NCBI GenBank assembly: GCA_964517495.1
Contig: CAZFER010000024.1
Coordinates: 1-64,000, forward strand
Direction: 5' to 3'
DNA: 64,000 nt
Source: CAZFER01 sp964517495
GTDB lineage: Bacteria; Hinthialibacterota; Hinthialibacteria; Hinthialibacterales; Hinthialibacteraceae
Part shown: positions 1 to 8,368 of the stretch, piece by piece
Numbering within the stretch: position 1 is the stretch's first letter
How the letters are laid out: the number at the start of each line of letters is the position of its first letter
Translations under genes and position numbers: made by a program
The notes under the pieces: generated by a model
What the model was told of the DNA's origin: nothing
Database searches by the model: none
Seen by the model: the letters and a program-made list of their open reading frames with translations, nothing else

Positions 1-2
1 GG

Positions 3-21
3 CGGGAGCCTCGCCCTCCCT
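3..21. repeat. Dispersed GC-rich intergenic repeat, copy 1
   Basis: A 19-base sequence (core GGGAG, CCTCGCC, CTCCC) that recurs identically at 38199-38217. Both copies lie outside recognisable genes and both carry GGGAG/CTCCC arms able to fold into a short hairpin. The surrounding bases are not shared apart from a few positions, so this looks like a dispersed element rather than a duplicated gene. Confidence 0.5.
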
Positions 22-107
22 ATTCAACGATCCAATTTGATCTTAACTTAATGACCTGTGTTTCAATTAAGTTTTGAGACAATCTTACCACAAAGGGATA
101 AACCATT

Positions 108-137
108 AAAAAAGGGATGGCGATTAACCATCCCTTT
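108..137 (-). terminator. Rho-independent terminator of ispH
   Basis: A perfect 10-bp stem (111-120 with 128-137) encloses a 7-base loop. On the minus strand the stem is followed by a run of six T at 113-108. It lies 28 bases past the ispH stop codon, so it fits as the end of that transcript. Confidence 0.8.
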
Positions 138-164
138 CTTGAATTTTATGTAATGCTTTTTGGA

Positions 165-1445
165 TTAATTGACACTCGTCATCGCAGATTCTGTTGAGCC
201 TGTCATTAAGATGTCATCCGGGCTGTAACCACAGCATTCCAGAATGCGAATAATACTCTGTTCCACGACTTTATCGGGGGTCGAGGCTCCTGAGGTAAAG
301 GCCACTGAAACTGGTCCACTTGGCAGCCAATTATTTGTAAGCACCTCCTCGCGGGTGCTGAAAGGTTGGTGGCGTATTTCATTGCAGGAGATGATGCATT
401 CGGATTCATTGATGTGGTACGTGGGGGCATATCGCAAGCCAATTTCGCATAAGTGGCTGGTATTACTGCTGTTATATCCACCAACCACCATGATGATATC
501 CGGTTTCTTTTCACCCAATTCGATAATCGCATCCTGGCGTTCCTGGGTGGCGCTGCAAATGGTATCGAATGACCGGTACTGTGAATTTAAGGCTTCTTCA
601 CCATCTCGGTCTTTTATTGCTTGTGCGATCATTTTCGCAATATGCAATGACTCACTGCTGAGCATGGTGGTTTGATTCGCTAAACCAACTTTTTGCAGGT
701 CCCGATCTGGATCGAATCCAGGGCTGACGGCATTCTCGAAATGTTTCAGAAATTGCTCCTTATCACCGCCCTTGCGGATGTAGTTGCATACCAGTTCGGC
801 TTCATTTTCATCCCGAACAATCAAATACTTACCGCCGGGAAATTGCATTGCCCGTGAACTGGTCGCAATGGTTTCTTCGTGTTTATATTTGCCATGGATA
901 ATGGATGTATAGCCATCCTTGGCGTTTTTCTCCACCCGTTTCCAGACGGTCATCACTGAGCCGCAGGTCGTGTCAACCAGCGTACACCCGATCTTGGTCA
1001 GGTTTTCCATCTGTTCCACACTGGCCCCAAAGGCGGGGAGAATAACAACGTCGTCGGCTTTGATGTCGCTGTAATCATAATTCTGGCCATCGCCGCCACT
1101 TAGAAACCGTACACCCATCTCACGTAAACGCCGATTAACCAATGGGTTGTGAATGATTTCAGTGGTGATATAAAGCGTTTTTTCTGGGAACATCCGCCGG
1201 GTTTCGTAAGCATAATCCACCGCGCGATCCACACCGTAGCAAAAGCCAAATTCCTTGGCGAGCAATATTTGTAGATCACCCACCTGCAGTGAATATCCAT
1301 TTTCCCTTAACTGCTTGATTAATGAACTCTTATATTCCGTGTTCAGGGTTTCGGCTACTTCATCTTTAAGCCCGAATCCTCGCCGATAAATCGGCAAATC
1401 TTGTCGTTTGGTCGGCATTAAATACTCCATTAGTTCGGTTTTCAT
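165..1445 (-). CDS. ispH: 4-hydroxy-3-methylbut-2-enyl diphosphate reductase, long form
   Basis: Last enzyme of the MEP isoprenoid pathway: a cytosolic 4Fe-4S protein that reduces HMBPP to IPP and DMAPP. The three cluster cysteines are visible at residues 69 (FGFCYGV), 161 (DTTCGSV) and 297 (FDTICSAT). Near the C-terminus the segment FTSGASTPDKVVEQ is the usual substrate-site motif. At 426 aa it is about 100 residues longer than the E. coli enzyme. It has an extra N-terminal segment and insertions, which is the plant/cyanobacterial form of the family. The gene stands alone, with a terminator directly downstream and an 825-base gap upstream. The ATG at 1445 gives a full-length product. The function call is firm. 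Confidence 0.95.
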   Translation of the reverse strand: MKTELMEYLMPTKRQDLPIYRRGFGLKDEVAETLNTEYKSSLIKQLRENGYSLQVGDLQILLAKEFGFCYGVDRAVDYAYETRRMFPEKTLYITTEIIHNPLVNRRLREMGVRFLSGGDGQNYDYSDIKADDVVILPAFGASVEQMENLTKIGCTLVDTTCGSVMTVWKRVEKNAKDGYTSIIHGKYKHEETIATSSRAMQFPGGKYLIVRDENEAELVCNYIRKGGDKEQFLKHFENAVSPGFDPDRDLQKVGLANQTTMLSSESLHIAKMIAQAIKDRDGEEALNSQYRSFDTICSATQERQDAIIELGEKKPDIIMVVGGYNSSNTSHLCEIGLRYAPTYHINESECIISCNEIRHQPFSTREEVLTNNWLPSGPVSVAFTSGASTPDKVVEQSIIRILECCGYSPDDILMTGSTESAMTSVN

Positions 1446-2270
1446 CGTAGTCTATCCACTCTTTCAAAAGAATACAACTCTATGTGAGTTAAAATCTCTG
1501 TTCCTGCATCATGAACAAGGTTATTCTCTTCATTTCTCAACCAAGAAAAACGAAGAATTTTCTATGAAGCAACGGGGTTTTAGGGAAACTCCCCATACTG
1601 AAGCAATTGGAAAAATGCTTTGTTTATATAAGACAACCACTAGAGTCTGTTTTATCAATGAATGCTTCATATTAATAGTATAGTTTTGCTTTTCACATTT
1701 TCAGCCGATTTCGCTATTTTCCCTACACTCCCTTGTTGGTAATTCTTTAATGACATGGAATGGTGAAATTGAAACAGGTATTGCGCTGGACGCTATATCA
1801 TTAGAGATTCATTTATGCAACCTGAAAATCTTTACAAAACGGATTCATCACATAAAATTTTATAATTCAATAGAAAGACCATGAACCTATATCAATTGGC
1901 CATGTCGTTTCCTTTTTTACAGGTGCCCAACACAATCAACCGTTGGAAACCAGACCTTCCATTCACGTGATCCCTGGCAAAGGAATAGAAGGTGATCAAA
2001 TTCATACACTATTAGCCGAATAAAAAATAATGGCATAAACATTCTGATTTACATTGTTTTCATTTCATTCCATTTGATATACTTTCTTTATTTGGAGCAT
2101 CAATATGAACCGGGGCAGCATATTGAGATGAATGCACCTTGAAATCAGAAGAGGGACAGTGCAAAAACAAGACTTCAATTTAGAACGAGTTAAAGAGACG
2201 GTTCCTTTGCGTGGATTTCAATGTCCAACAAAAACCTCGGTTAGCTTGGAAAGTCTGAGCATTTACGACA
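1446..2270. other. 825-base intergenic region, no gene seen
   Basis: This AT-rich stretch separates divergent ispH and the phosphatase gene. The few short open frames on either strand have no recognisable protein features and no ribosome binding sites. It probably holds the promoters of both flanking genes, but I could not pick a convincing -35/-10 pair. Confidence 0.5.
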
Positions 2271-4478
2271 ATGAACATCTGGACCTATTTAATTTATTTA
2301 AATTTGATCTTAAGTTTGGCGATCTTTGTGTATCTTTACCACTTTCTTCATTACCGCCGAATTGCCGAACGAAGTGAAATCCATACCTTTATAACTCTAA
2401 TCAAGCCAGAACAATCCTATCTTTTTATCACTGGCTTTTTTTTGTGGACATTAGCCTTTCTTTTCGAAGCGCTATATAGCGTTGGGAACCCATTTTTAGT
2501 ATCACCGGTCAAAACCGACCTGCCATTTATTCTTCACGTTACTCGGCCAGCTGTATTGGCTGCCGCCACCATGTATATAGGTCATGGCCTTATGTTTTTC
2601 GCTGCCTTACCCGTTCGGGAAGGCCGTAAAATCCCAAAATTGGATCGCATTGATTGGCTGAGACGTATTGGGTTGCTGTTTTTATTAGCTCTGTGGTTCT
2701 CTTCTTTGTTTTACGGTTGGGATTCCAACTATTGGAGTGTGGTGATTCGTATTTATGTGTTTCTTCAATGGACGATTCTTTTACACGTATATATGATGAT
2801 ATGGCATAGCACCCACCCCTTGCGTACTCATATTATTTTTTTGTTGTTAATATGGTTTTTTAGTATCCCCGCTCAGATAGCCCAATCTGCAGAAACAGCC
2901 ATATTCGGGGATAGATTCTTTTATATTTGGACAATTGATTCTCCGCATGGAACATGGAGAGAGGAAGGAATTTGCACTCTGACCTTGATCGCGTTCTTTA
3001 CGCTATTGGTCCGTGCGAACTTCCTTTATGTTAAAGAAACCTTTCGCCGCGCCAAAACGTTCCGCAGCGAAAAGGATATCATGCTTTCCTTTTTGAAAAA
3101 ATTAACCTTGCGCAAATCCTTCAATCCATCCCTGAAAGGAAATGATAAATCCACCAATGATGGGGTGTTGAGTGATTTGGATCTGGATCGTCTGGTGCGT
3201 ATCACCCTGGAATTTGGTAAACAATATTGCCAGGCAGGGGCTGGTGCTTTATATGTTCGCGATGATATTCAAGAGATTTTAACTGAGCCGTTATTCGTTT
3301 CCGATAAGGGTAAATTTCTTTCCGCCCGTGTAGTGATGGGAATGTATCCCCCCAATCTGGATGTTAGTCATTTTCTATCTGACTTTGTGTTGGATGAGGA
3401 TGTATTACATGATCTGGTGCGATCTGAAAAAGTGCCAGTTGGAGTGGGGCCGGTTGGATGGGTCGCCAAAACAAGTGAGGCACTATTGATCCAAAATGCG
3501 GAAGAGGATGAAAGGGTTATCCAGCAGGAAGAGCCTAATTTGAAAATACGTTCGATTTTGGCTGTACCGCTGCGTGTCCAAAACAATACAGTGGCCGTTT
3601 TATCTTTGATCAACAAACGCCATGGGCGAGTGCCCTTCACTTTGGAAGACGAAGCCACTTTGCAGGCTATGGCCGAACAAGCAGCCATGACCTTAAGCCG
3701 TGCTGTTCTCTATAACACCATTCGCGAAAACGAACGCCTTGAGCGGGATATTGAATTAGCCAAAGAGGTCCAGCAATTACTGTTGCCTAAAGAATGCCCT
3801 CATATCAAAGGATTTGATATTGCAGCCATTAATGATTCAGCCCAGGAAATTGGAGGAGACTATTACGATTTCTTTTGGCCGGATGAAAATCACCTGGCAG
3901 TTGTGATTGCAGATGTATCCGGCAAGGGAGTGGCGGGAGCCTTAACCATGGCTTCCGTTCGAAGTGCCTTGCGGGCTATTTCTGGTGGGGGCTTAAGTGC
4001 GCGCGAGATGTTGATTCGGCTTAATCAATTTCTGCTTCCCGATTTAAAACGTGGAACCTTTATTAGCATGCTACTGGTTTATCTCGACATTCGGACTGGT
4101 AGCATCGATGTGGCTCGCGCCGGACACGAACCCCTGTTAATATTGAAATATAAATCAAAATCATATAAGAAGATATCCCCAACCGGGATTACTTTGGGAA
4201 TCGTTAATGGTGAACTATTTGATCGTTATACTCAGCAGGATCGAGTTAATTTGAATGCCGGTGATGTTGCTGTTTTGTATACAGACGGTATAACCGAAGC
4301 CATGAACCGGCAAATGGAGGAGTTTACTTTTGATCGTTTTATTAAAACACTTCTCGAAAGCCGTACACAAAGCGCACAGGACATTGTAGACAACACTTGC
4401 GCCCGTCTGGCTTATTTCACCGGCGCCACCCCCCAGAATGATGATATCACCCTGGTCGTTATCAAACGAACCGCCTGA
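2271..4478 (+). CDS. Membrane-anchored GAF-domain PP2C (SpoIIE-type) phosphatase
   Basis: A 735-aa signalling phosphatase. The first ~270 residues are strongly hydrophobic and hold about seven membrane segments. A GAF domain follows at roughly 300-485 (VGPVGWVAKTSEALLIQN, ILAVPLRVQ). A short coiled linker leads to a SpoIIE/RsbU-type PP2C domain from ~510 to the end. Metal-binding motifs are intact: EIGGDYYDFF, IADVSGKGVAGAL, LYTDGITEAMN and QNDDITLVVI. Relatives dephosphorylate anti-sigma antagonist proteins in partner-switching stress pathways; here no antagonist or anti-sigma gene is adjacent. No strong Shine-Dalgarno precedes the ATG. The gene converges on lpxA with only 24 bases between stops. 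A second PP2C protein lies at 38376-39554. Confidence 0.85.
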   Translation: MNIWTYLIYLNLILSLAIFVYLYHFLHYRRIAERSEIHTFITLIKPEQSYLFITGFFLWTLAFLFEALYSVGNPFLVSPVKTDLPFILHVTRPAVLAAATMYIGHGLMFFAALPVREGRKIPKLDRIDWLRRIGLLFLLALWFSSLFYGWDSNYWSVVIRIYVFLQWTILLHVYMMIWHSTHPLRTHIIFLLLIWFFSIPAQIAQSAETAIFGDRFFYIWTIDSPHGTWREEGICTLTLIAFFTLLVRANFLYVKETFRRAKTFRSEKDIMLSFLKKLTLRKSFNPSLKGNDKSTNDGVLSDLDLDRLVRITLEFGKQYCQAGAGALYVRDDIQEILTEPLFVSDKGKFLSARVVMGMYPPNLDVSHFLSDFVLDEDVLHDLVRSEKVPVGVGPVGWVAKTSEALLIQNAEEDERVIQQEEPNLKIRSILAVPLRVQNNTVAVLSLINKRHGRVPFTLEDEATLQAMAEQAAMTLSRAVLYNTIRENERLERDIELAKEVQQLLLPKECPHIKGFDIAAINDSAQEIGGDYYDFFWPDENHLAVVIADVSGKGVAGALTMASVRSALRAISGGGLSAREMLIRLNQFLLPDLKRGTFISMLLVYLDIRTGSIDVARAGHEPLLILKYKSKSYKKISPTGITLGIVNGELFDRYTQQDRVNLNAGDVAVLYTDGITEAMNRQMEEFTFDRFIKTLLESRTQSAQDIVDNTCARLAYFTGATPQNDDITLVVIKRTA

Positions 4479-4502
4479 ATCAACCTTTAATTAGAAAAGT
4501 AA

Positions 4503-5279
4503 TCAACAACGTGCTAAACCACGATCTGAATTTTTCATGAAATCGACCATATATTTCACTTCAGGGACATCTCCCATTTCATTCATTAGATGCTCAATTG
4601 CTTCATACTCGGTCAATTTAGTGCGAAAAATAGATTTGTAAGCTTTCTTTAATTGGGTAATCCGCTCAGGAGAATAATTATGGCGGCGCAGGCCAACAAT
4701 GTTTAAGCCTCTGGATTTACAGGGATTACCACCAGCTTGGGTATAGGGGAGGATATCCTGTCGAACGGCAGAGCCGCCGCCAATGATGGAATTTCGTCCA
4801 ATTCGAACAAATTGATGAACTCCCACCAAACCACCGATAATGGCGTTTTCTTCAATGTAAATATGTCCGGCCAGACCAGCAAAACTGGACATAATTACTC
4901 GATTTTCCAATACACAGTTATGAGCGATATGACAGTAAGCCATAACAAGGCAATTTTTTCCAACAATGGTGGATTCACCTGCAGCGGTAGCCCGATTTAC
5001 GGTGGCATATTCGCGGATAGTGGTGTTATCCCCAACAACAACGTAACTTTCATCTCCCCTATATTTTAAGTCTTGGGGTTCACTACCAATTACTGCGCCA
5101 ACTCCGATGCGGCAATTCCGGCCTATGGTTGTATGCCCATCAATAATGGCATGGGGAGCGATTTGGGTTTCATCCCCAATTTTAACATGTTCGGAAATGA
5201 TGGCATAAGGACCAACTTGGACATTTTCCCCGATTTCCGCCTGTGGATGAATAACAGCTGTATTGGAAACTAATGACAT
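4503..5279 (-). CDS. lpxA: Acyl-ACP:UDP-N-acetylglucosamine O-acyltransferase
   Basis: First enzyme of lipid A synthesis, transferring a 3-hydroxyacyl chain from ACP to UDP-GlcNAc in the cytosol. The 258-aa length is normal for the family. The N-terminal two thirds are hexapeptide repeats of the left-handed beta helix (for example IGENVQVGPYAIIS). The catalytic region CHIAHNCVLENRV keeps the expected histidines, and AGGNPCKSRGLNIVGLRR matches the conserved end of the helix. The C-terminal helical domain follows. It is the last gene of the minus-strand lipid A run, 143 bases after lpxC/fabZ. I see no lpxB or lpxI nearby. Confidence 0.95.
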   Translation of the reverse strand: MSLVSNTAVIHPQAEIGENVQVGPYAIISEHVKIGDETQIAPHAIIDGHTTIGRNCRIGVGAVIGSEPQDLKYRGDESYVVVGDNTTIREYATVNRATAAGESTIVGKNCLVMAYCHIAHNCVLENRVIMSSFAGLAGHIYIEENAIIGGLVGVHQFVRIGRNSIIGGGSAVRQDILPYTQAGGNPCKSRGLNIVGLRRHNYSPERITQLKKAYKSIFRTKLTEYEAIEHLMNEMGDVPEVKYMVDFMKNSDRGLARC

Positions 5280-5422
5280 TGAATTTAACTACTTTCTAGC
5301 ACGTTATAAACAGGAAATAAAACAGCAACCCATTCAGCCTTTATTGTACATAACCATATCACAAAGTCTATGAAATGGCTAAACCGATTTAACCAGAATC
5401 AATTGAGATTGGATAGAATACA

Positions 5423-6724
5423 CTATTCGTCGCCAATTGAAAAGAATAAATTGGCTTCCGCCGCCAATTGGCCATCCACGTGAATAACGCTGGATACTTT
5501 CCCAACTTTTTTTCTCATTTTAGTGATCTTGGTTTCAATTACAAGTTGATCGCCGGGTTCGACCTTGCGGCGTATTTTGGCTTCATCCACCCCAACAAGA
5601 TACACAATTTTGCCTCGGTTATCATCCTGGGAGAGCAATAAAACTCCACCCGCTTGTGCCATGGCTTCAATCATTAAAACCCCTGGCATAACGGGTTCTG
5701 CAGGAAAATGCCCGTTAAAAAACTCTTCATTGCTGGTGACATTTTTAATGGCTACAACACGTTTATCCACATAATCCATCTCAATCACTTTGTCGATAAG
5801 CAGGAACGGATAGCGGTGAGGTAGAATTTTTCGAATTTCCCGGGCGGAAATTGGCAATTTAGGAATAATGCCCCCGCTTACAGAACCGTTAAGAGTGTTT
5901 AAGACCTTTTGAACAAAGCGGATATTAAAAGCATGTCCAGAACGAACAGCGATAATGTGACCTTTGATTGGGCTGCCCAGCAGGGTTAAATCGCCAATTA
6001 CATCAAGTATTTTATGGCGCACAATTTCATCTGGAAAGCGCAATTCATCATTCAGAAAATCCTGTTCTCCGATAACGATCGCATTTTCAAGACTGCCACC
6101 TTTTATTTTTCCTTCCTGCCTTAAGATATCTACATCTTTGAGGAAGCAAAATGTACGGGCGGGTGCGATTTTTTCGGCAAAGATATCTTCGGTGATCAAA
6201 AATGAGGCGGAGCGAATTCCAACCGCGGGGTGATCATAATCAATTTTGTATGTTATTTCCAACCGGTGCGAGGGGATAAGTGCCAACTCGAGGCCATTTT
6301 CAAACAGCCAAATAGGTTCTTTGACTTCAATGAATTTCTTGGGCTTATTCAATGTGACAATGCCAGCTTTACGCATGGCATCCACAAAATGTTTTGCACT
6401 GCCATCTGATATGGGTGGTTCATTTGATGTCAATTCAAGGATAATGTTATCAATTCCCAAGCCGGTACACGCTGCAAGAACATGTTCGACTGTGAGAATT
6501 TGAATATCCCCATTCCCCAAAGCAGTAAGATAGAGCGAATCTTCAAGGACAGCATTTTCCGCTCTTACTGGAATTTCAGGACGTCCTTCCAAATCGGTCC
6601 GTACAAATCGAATTCCACTATCCGCTTCCGCTGGCTTAAATGTGATAGTTGTTTCCTGCCCAGTATGAAGACCAATCCCACTTATACTGGCTTCATTTGC
6701 AATTGTTTTTTGATATTCCACCAT
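5423..6724 (-). CDS. lpxC/fabZ: LpxC deacetylase fused to FabZ 3-hydroxyacyl-ACP dehydratase
   Basis: A 433-aa bifunctional protein. Residues 1 to ~280 are LpxC, the zinc UDP-3-O-acyl-GlcNAc deacetylase that commits flux to lipid A. Zinc ligands are visible in VEHVLAACTGLG and in IVRHKILDVIGD, with a further histidine in RSGHAFNIRF. Residues ~290-433 are FabZ, with the catalytic histidine in NGHFPAEPVMPG and glutamate in MIEAMAQAGG. Fusing the two puts lipid A commitment and fatty-acid elongation, which compete for 3-hydroxyacyl-ACP, on one polypeptide. Such fusions are best known from Bacteroidota. It starts 9 bases after the lpxD stop, so the pair is almost certainly cotranscribed. Confidence 0.95.
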   Translation of the reverse strand: MVEYQKTIANEASISGIGLHTGQETTITFKPAEADSGIRFVRTDLEGRPEIPVRAENAVLEDSLYLTALGNGDIQILTVEHVLAACTGLGIDNIILELTSNEPPISDGSAKHFVDAMRKAGIVTLNKPKKFIEVKEPIWLFENGLELALIPSHRLEITYKIDYDHPAVGIRSASFLITEDIFAEKIAPARTFCFLKDVDILRQEGKIKGGSLENAIVIGEQDFLNDELRFPDEIVRHKILDVIGDLTLLGSPIKGHIIAVRSGHAFNIRFVQKVLNTLNGSVSGGIIPKLPISAREIRKILPHRYPFLLIDKVIEMDYVDKRVVAIKNVTSNEEFFNGHFPAEPVMPGVLMIEAMAQAGGVLLLSQDDNRGKIVYLVGVDEAKIRRKVEPGDQLVIETKITKMRKKVGKVSSVIHVDGQLAAEANLFFSIGDE

Positions 6725-6733
6725 AATAATTTA

Positions 6734-7723
6734 TTAAGAATCTTCCAGTTTTTTTTCCAAAGATTGGATTTTTTCAAAAAATTTGGGTAAGCGAATTATA
6801 TTGGCTTTCTGGCGTTTTTCCTGATGATGGGGTTGAGCCGGTATTCCCCAATAATCTGATTGAGGAGGGACATCCTCCTGTACGACACTTTTTGCCCCAA
6901 TGCGGGAGCCCGCTCCAATGACCACACCGGGTGATATAACCACTTGACCAGCGATGGTAACCTGTTCTTCCAAAGTAACCTGATCCCCGATGGTCACTTG
7001 TGCAACAATAATGCAATGTGGACCGATTGAAGTGCCGATACCAATATGGACTAAATTGTCAATTTTGGTTCCTTCATGAATGATGGAGGGTGCTTCGGAT
7101 AAACCGGAAACAACCACATTGGCGCCAAGTTCAATATCATTTTCCAGGACCACGGGATTGATACTATCTTTAACCGTTCCGGTCGATCCAATGCGGCAGC
7201 CCGAATGAAGAATAGCGCGGTCTCCGACTCGACACCCTGCGTATACGGTGACATTCGGATAGAGTGTAGCATCATTTCCTATAACAGCACCTTCACCCAA
7301 AAAAACACCGGGGTAGAGGATGGTCCGGTCACCGATTGCCACATTAGATTCCACTACCGAATTGGCCATCACAGTAACATCTTTTCCAAACTGGACATTA
7401 TCTGAAACTAATGACGTGGAGTGCACACCTCCCGAAATTCGGCGTGTGCCCTCATGAAAAAGGCTTAAGGCCTTGGTGAAAGTAAGGTATGGATTCGAGG
7501 ACCGAATAACCGGCGTAAAATCGGTTTCAAGATCTTTGGGTACAATCAATGCTGAAGCTTTGCATTGAGATACTTTTGACACATATTTTGGATTTGCAAC
7601 GAACGAAATTTCCCCTTCTTTAGCGGTTTCAATAGGAGCCACGCCGGTAAGCTCTACACTTCCGTTACCTTCAAAGGGTTCGTTTAGTTTTACACTGAGT
7701 TCTTTTAGGTTAAAAGTAGGCAC
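6734..7723 (-). CDS. lpxD: LpxD-like UDP-3-O-acylglucosamine N-acyltransferase, catalytic histidines missing
   Basis: Third step of lipid A synthesis in the family: N-acylation of UDP-3-O-acyl-glucosamine. The 329-aa protein has the N-terminal uridine-binding region (EGEISFVANPKY), a long hexapeptide-repeat beta helix and a C-terminal helix. The position matching E. coli His239 (IAHNV) is Ile229 here (HIGIGTS). The position matching His276 (NGH) is Gln260 (AGQ). The distance between them is six residues shorter than in E. coli, about one strand of the helix. Frame and length are otherwise intact, so this is not a simple frameshift. It may act with a different base, or an adjacent His (the H of VHIG) may substitute. 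Gene order between skp and lpxC/fabZ supports the lpxD role. Confidence 0.8.
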   Translation of the reverse strand: MPTFNLKELSVKLNEPFEGNGSVELTGVAPIETAKEGEISFVANPKYVSKVSQCKASALIVPKDLETDFTPVIRSSNPYLTFTKALSLFHEGTRRISGGVHSTSLVSDNVQFGKDVTVMANSVVESNVAIGDRTILYPGVFLGEGAVIGNDATLYPNVTVYAGCRVGDRAILHSGCRIGSTGTVKDSINPVVLENDIELGANVVVSGLSEAPSIIHEGTKIDNLVHIGIGTSIGPHCIIVAQVTIGDQVTLEEQVTIAGQVVISPGVVIGAGSRIGAKSVVQEDVPPQSDYWGIPAQPHHQEKRQKANIIRLPKFFEKIQSLEKKLEDS

Positions 7724-7741
7724 GTCTTAATTTTACTCAAT

Positions 7742-8272
7742 TCATTGTTTATTCATCATTTCAATTACTTTTGCGGTGATATCATATTTGGGGTTTGCGT
7801 AAATCAAATCACTCAATTTGAAAACAAAAGCATAATTTTCGCTCTTGGCGATACTCTCAATAATCGATTTCAATTTCATGTTAATGGGTTCCAGTTTTTT
7901 TGCTTTTTCTTTTTCAAATTCTTCATTTTCAGAGCGCAACAGATTTTGAAATTCCTTGACATCCTCGATAAATCCTTGCCTAAGTTGGTTTGCCGAATCT
8001 TCAGGCACCATCTCCATTTTCACTTCAAGTTCATATTCACGCTGTTTTAATTCACGCTCTTTTTGCTTTATCTCGTCGGATTTGGATTGTTGAATCCGGC
8101 GCAATTCCTGGAATGTCTGTTTAAATTCTTCCGTTTCAGCAAAAACTTTTTGAAGATCGATAAAACCAATTTTAAATTCCTGCGTTTCTGCTTTTAATGC
8201 TGAAAAACAAGTAAATGAAAGAATAACTGAGAATAAAATAAGTTTTAAAATCAATTGATTAAGGATTTTCAT
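7742..8272 (-). CDS. skp: Skp/OmpH-family periplasmic chaperone
   Basis: A 176-aa periplasmic chaperone that holds unfolded outer-membrane proteins on their way to the BAM complex. It begins with a clear signal peptide (charged start, hydrophobic core, cleavage near ALKAETQ). The mature part opens with FKIGFIDLQKVFAET, the family hallmark. A long charged coiled-coil hairpin follows, forming the tentacle arms of the trimer. The position directly after bamA and before lpxD is the classical order. It lies 18 bases upstream of lpxD on the minus strand. Confidence 0.9.
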   Translation of the reverse strand: MKILNQLILKLILFSVILSFTCFSALKAETQEFKIGFIDLQKVFAETEEFKQTFQELRRIQQSKSDEIKQKERELKQREYELEVKMEMVPEDSANQLRQGFIEDVKEFQNLLRSENEEFEKEKAKKLEPINMKLKSIIESIAKSENYAFVFKLSDLIYANPKYDITAKVIEMMNKQ

Positions 8273-8368
8273 GGTTGAATCTCCGTTGATTAATTCATTC
8301 GGGGTTCATTGTACTCTAAAATTTCATACAAACACACCCCTAATGTTTTATTATCATTACACTTTTGT

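Noticed and set aside
1408..1683. A 91-codon frame in the gap after ispH
   Set aside because: It overlaps the ispH start on the other strand and the translation looks random.
2132..2377. An 81-codon open frame just before and inside the start of the GAF/PP2C phosphatase gene
   Set aside because: No ribosome site, no recognisable protein features, and it overlaps the clearly supported phosphatase start in another frame.
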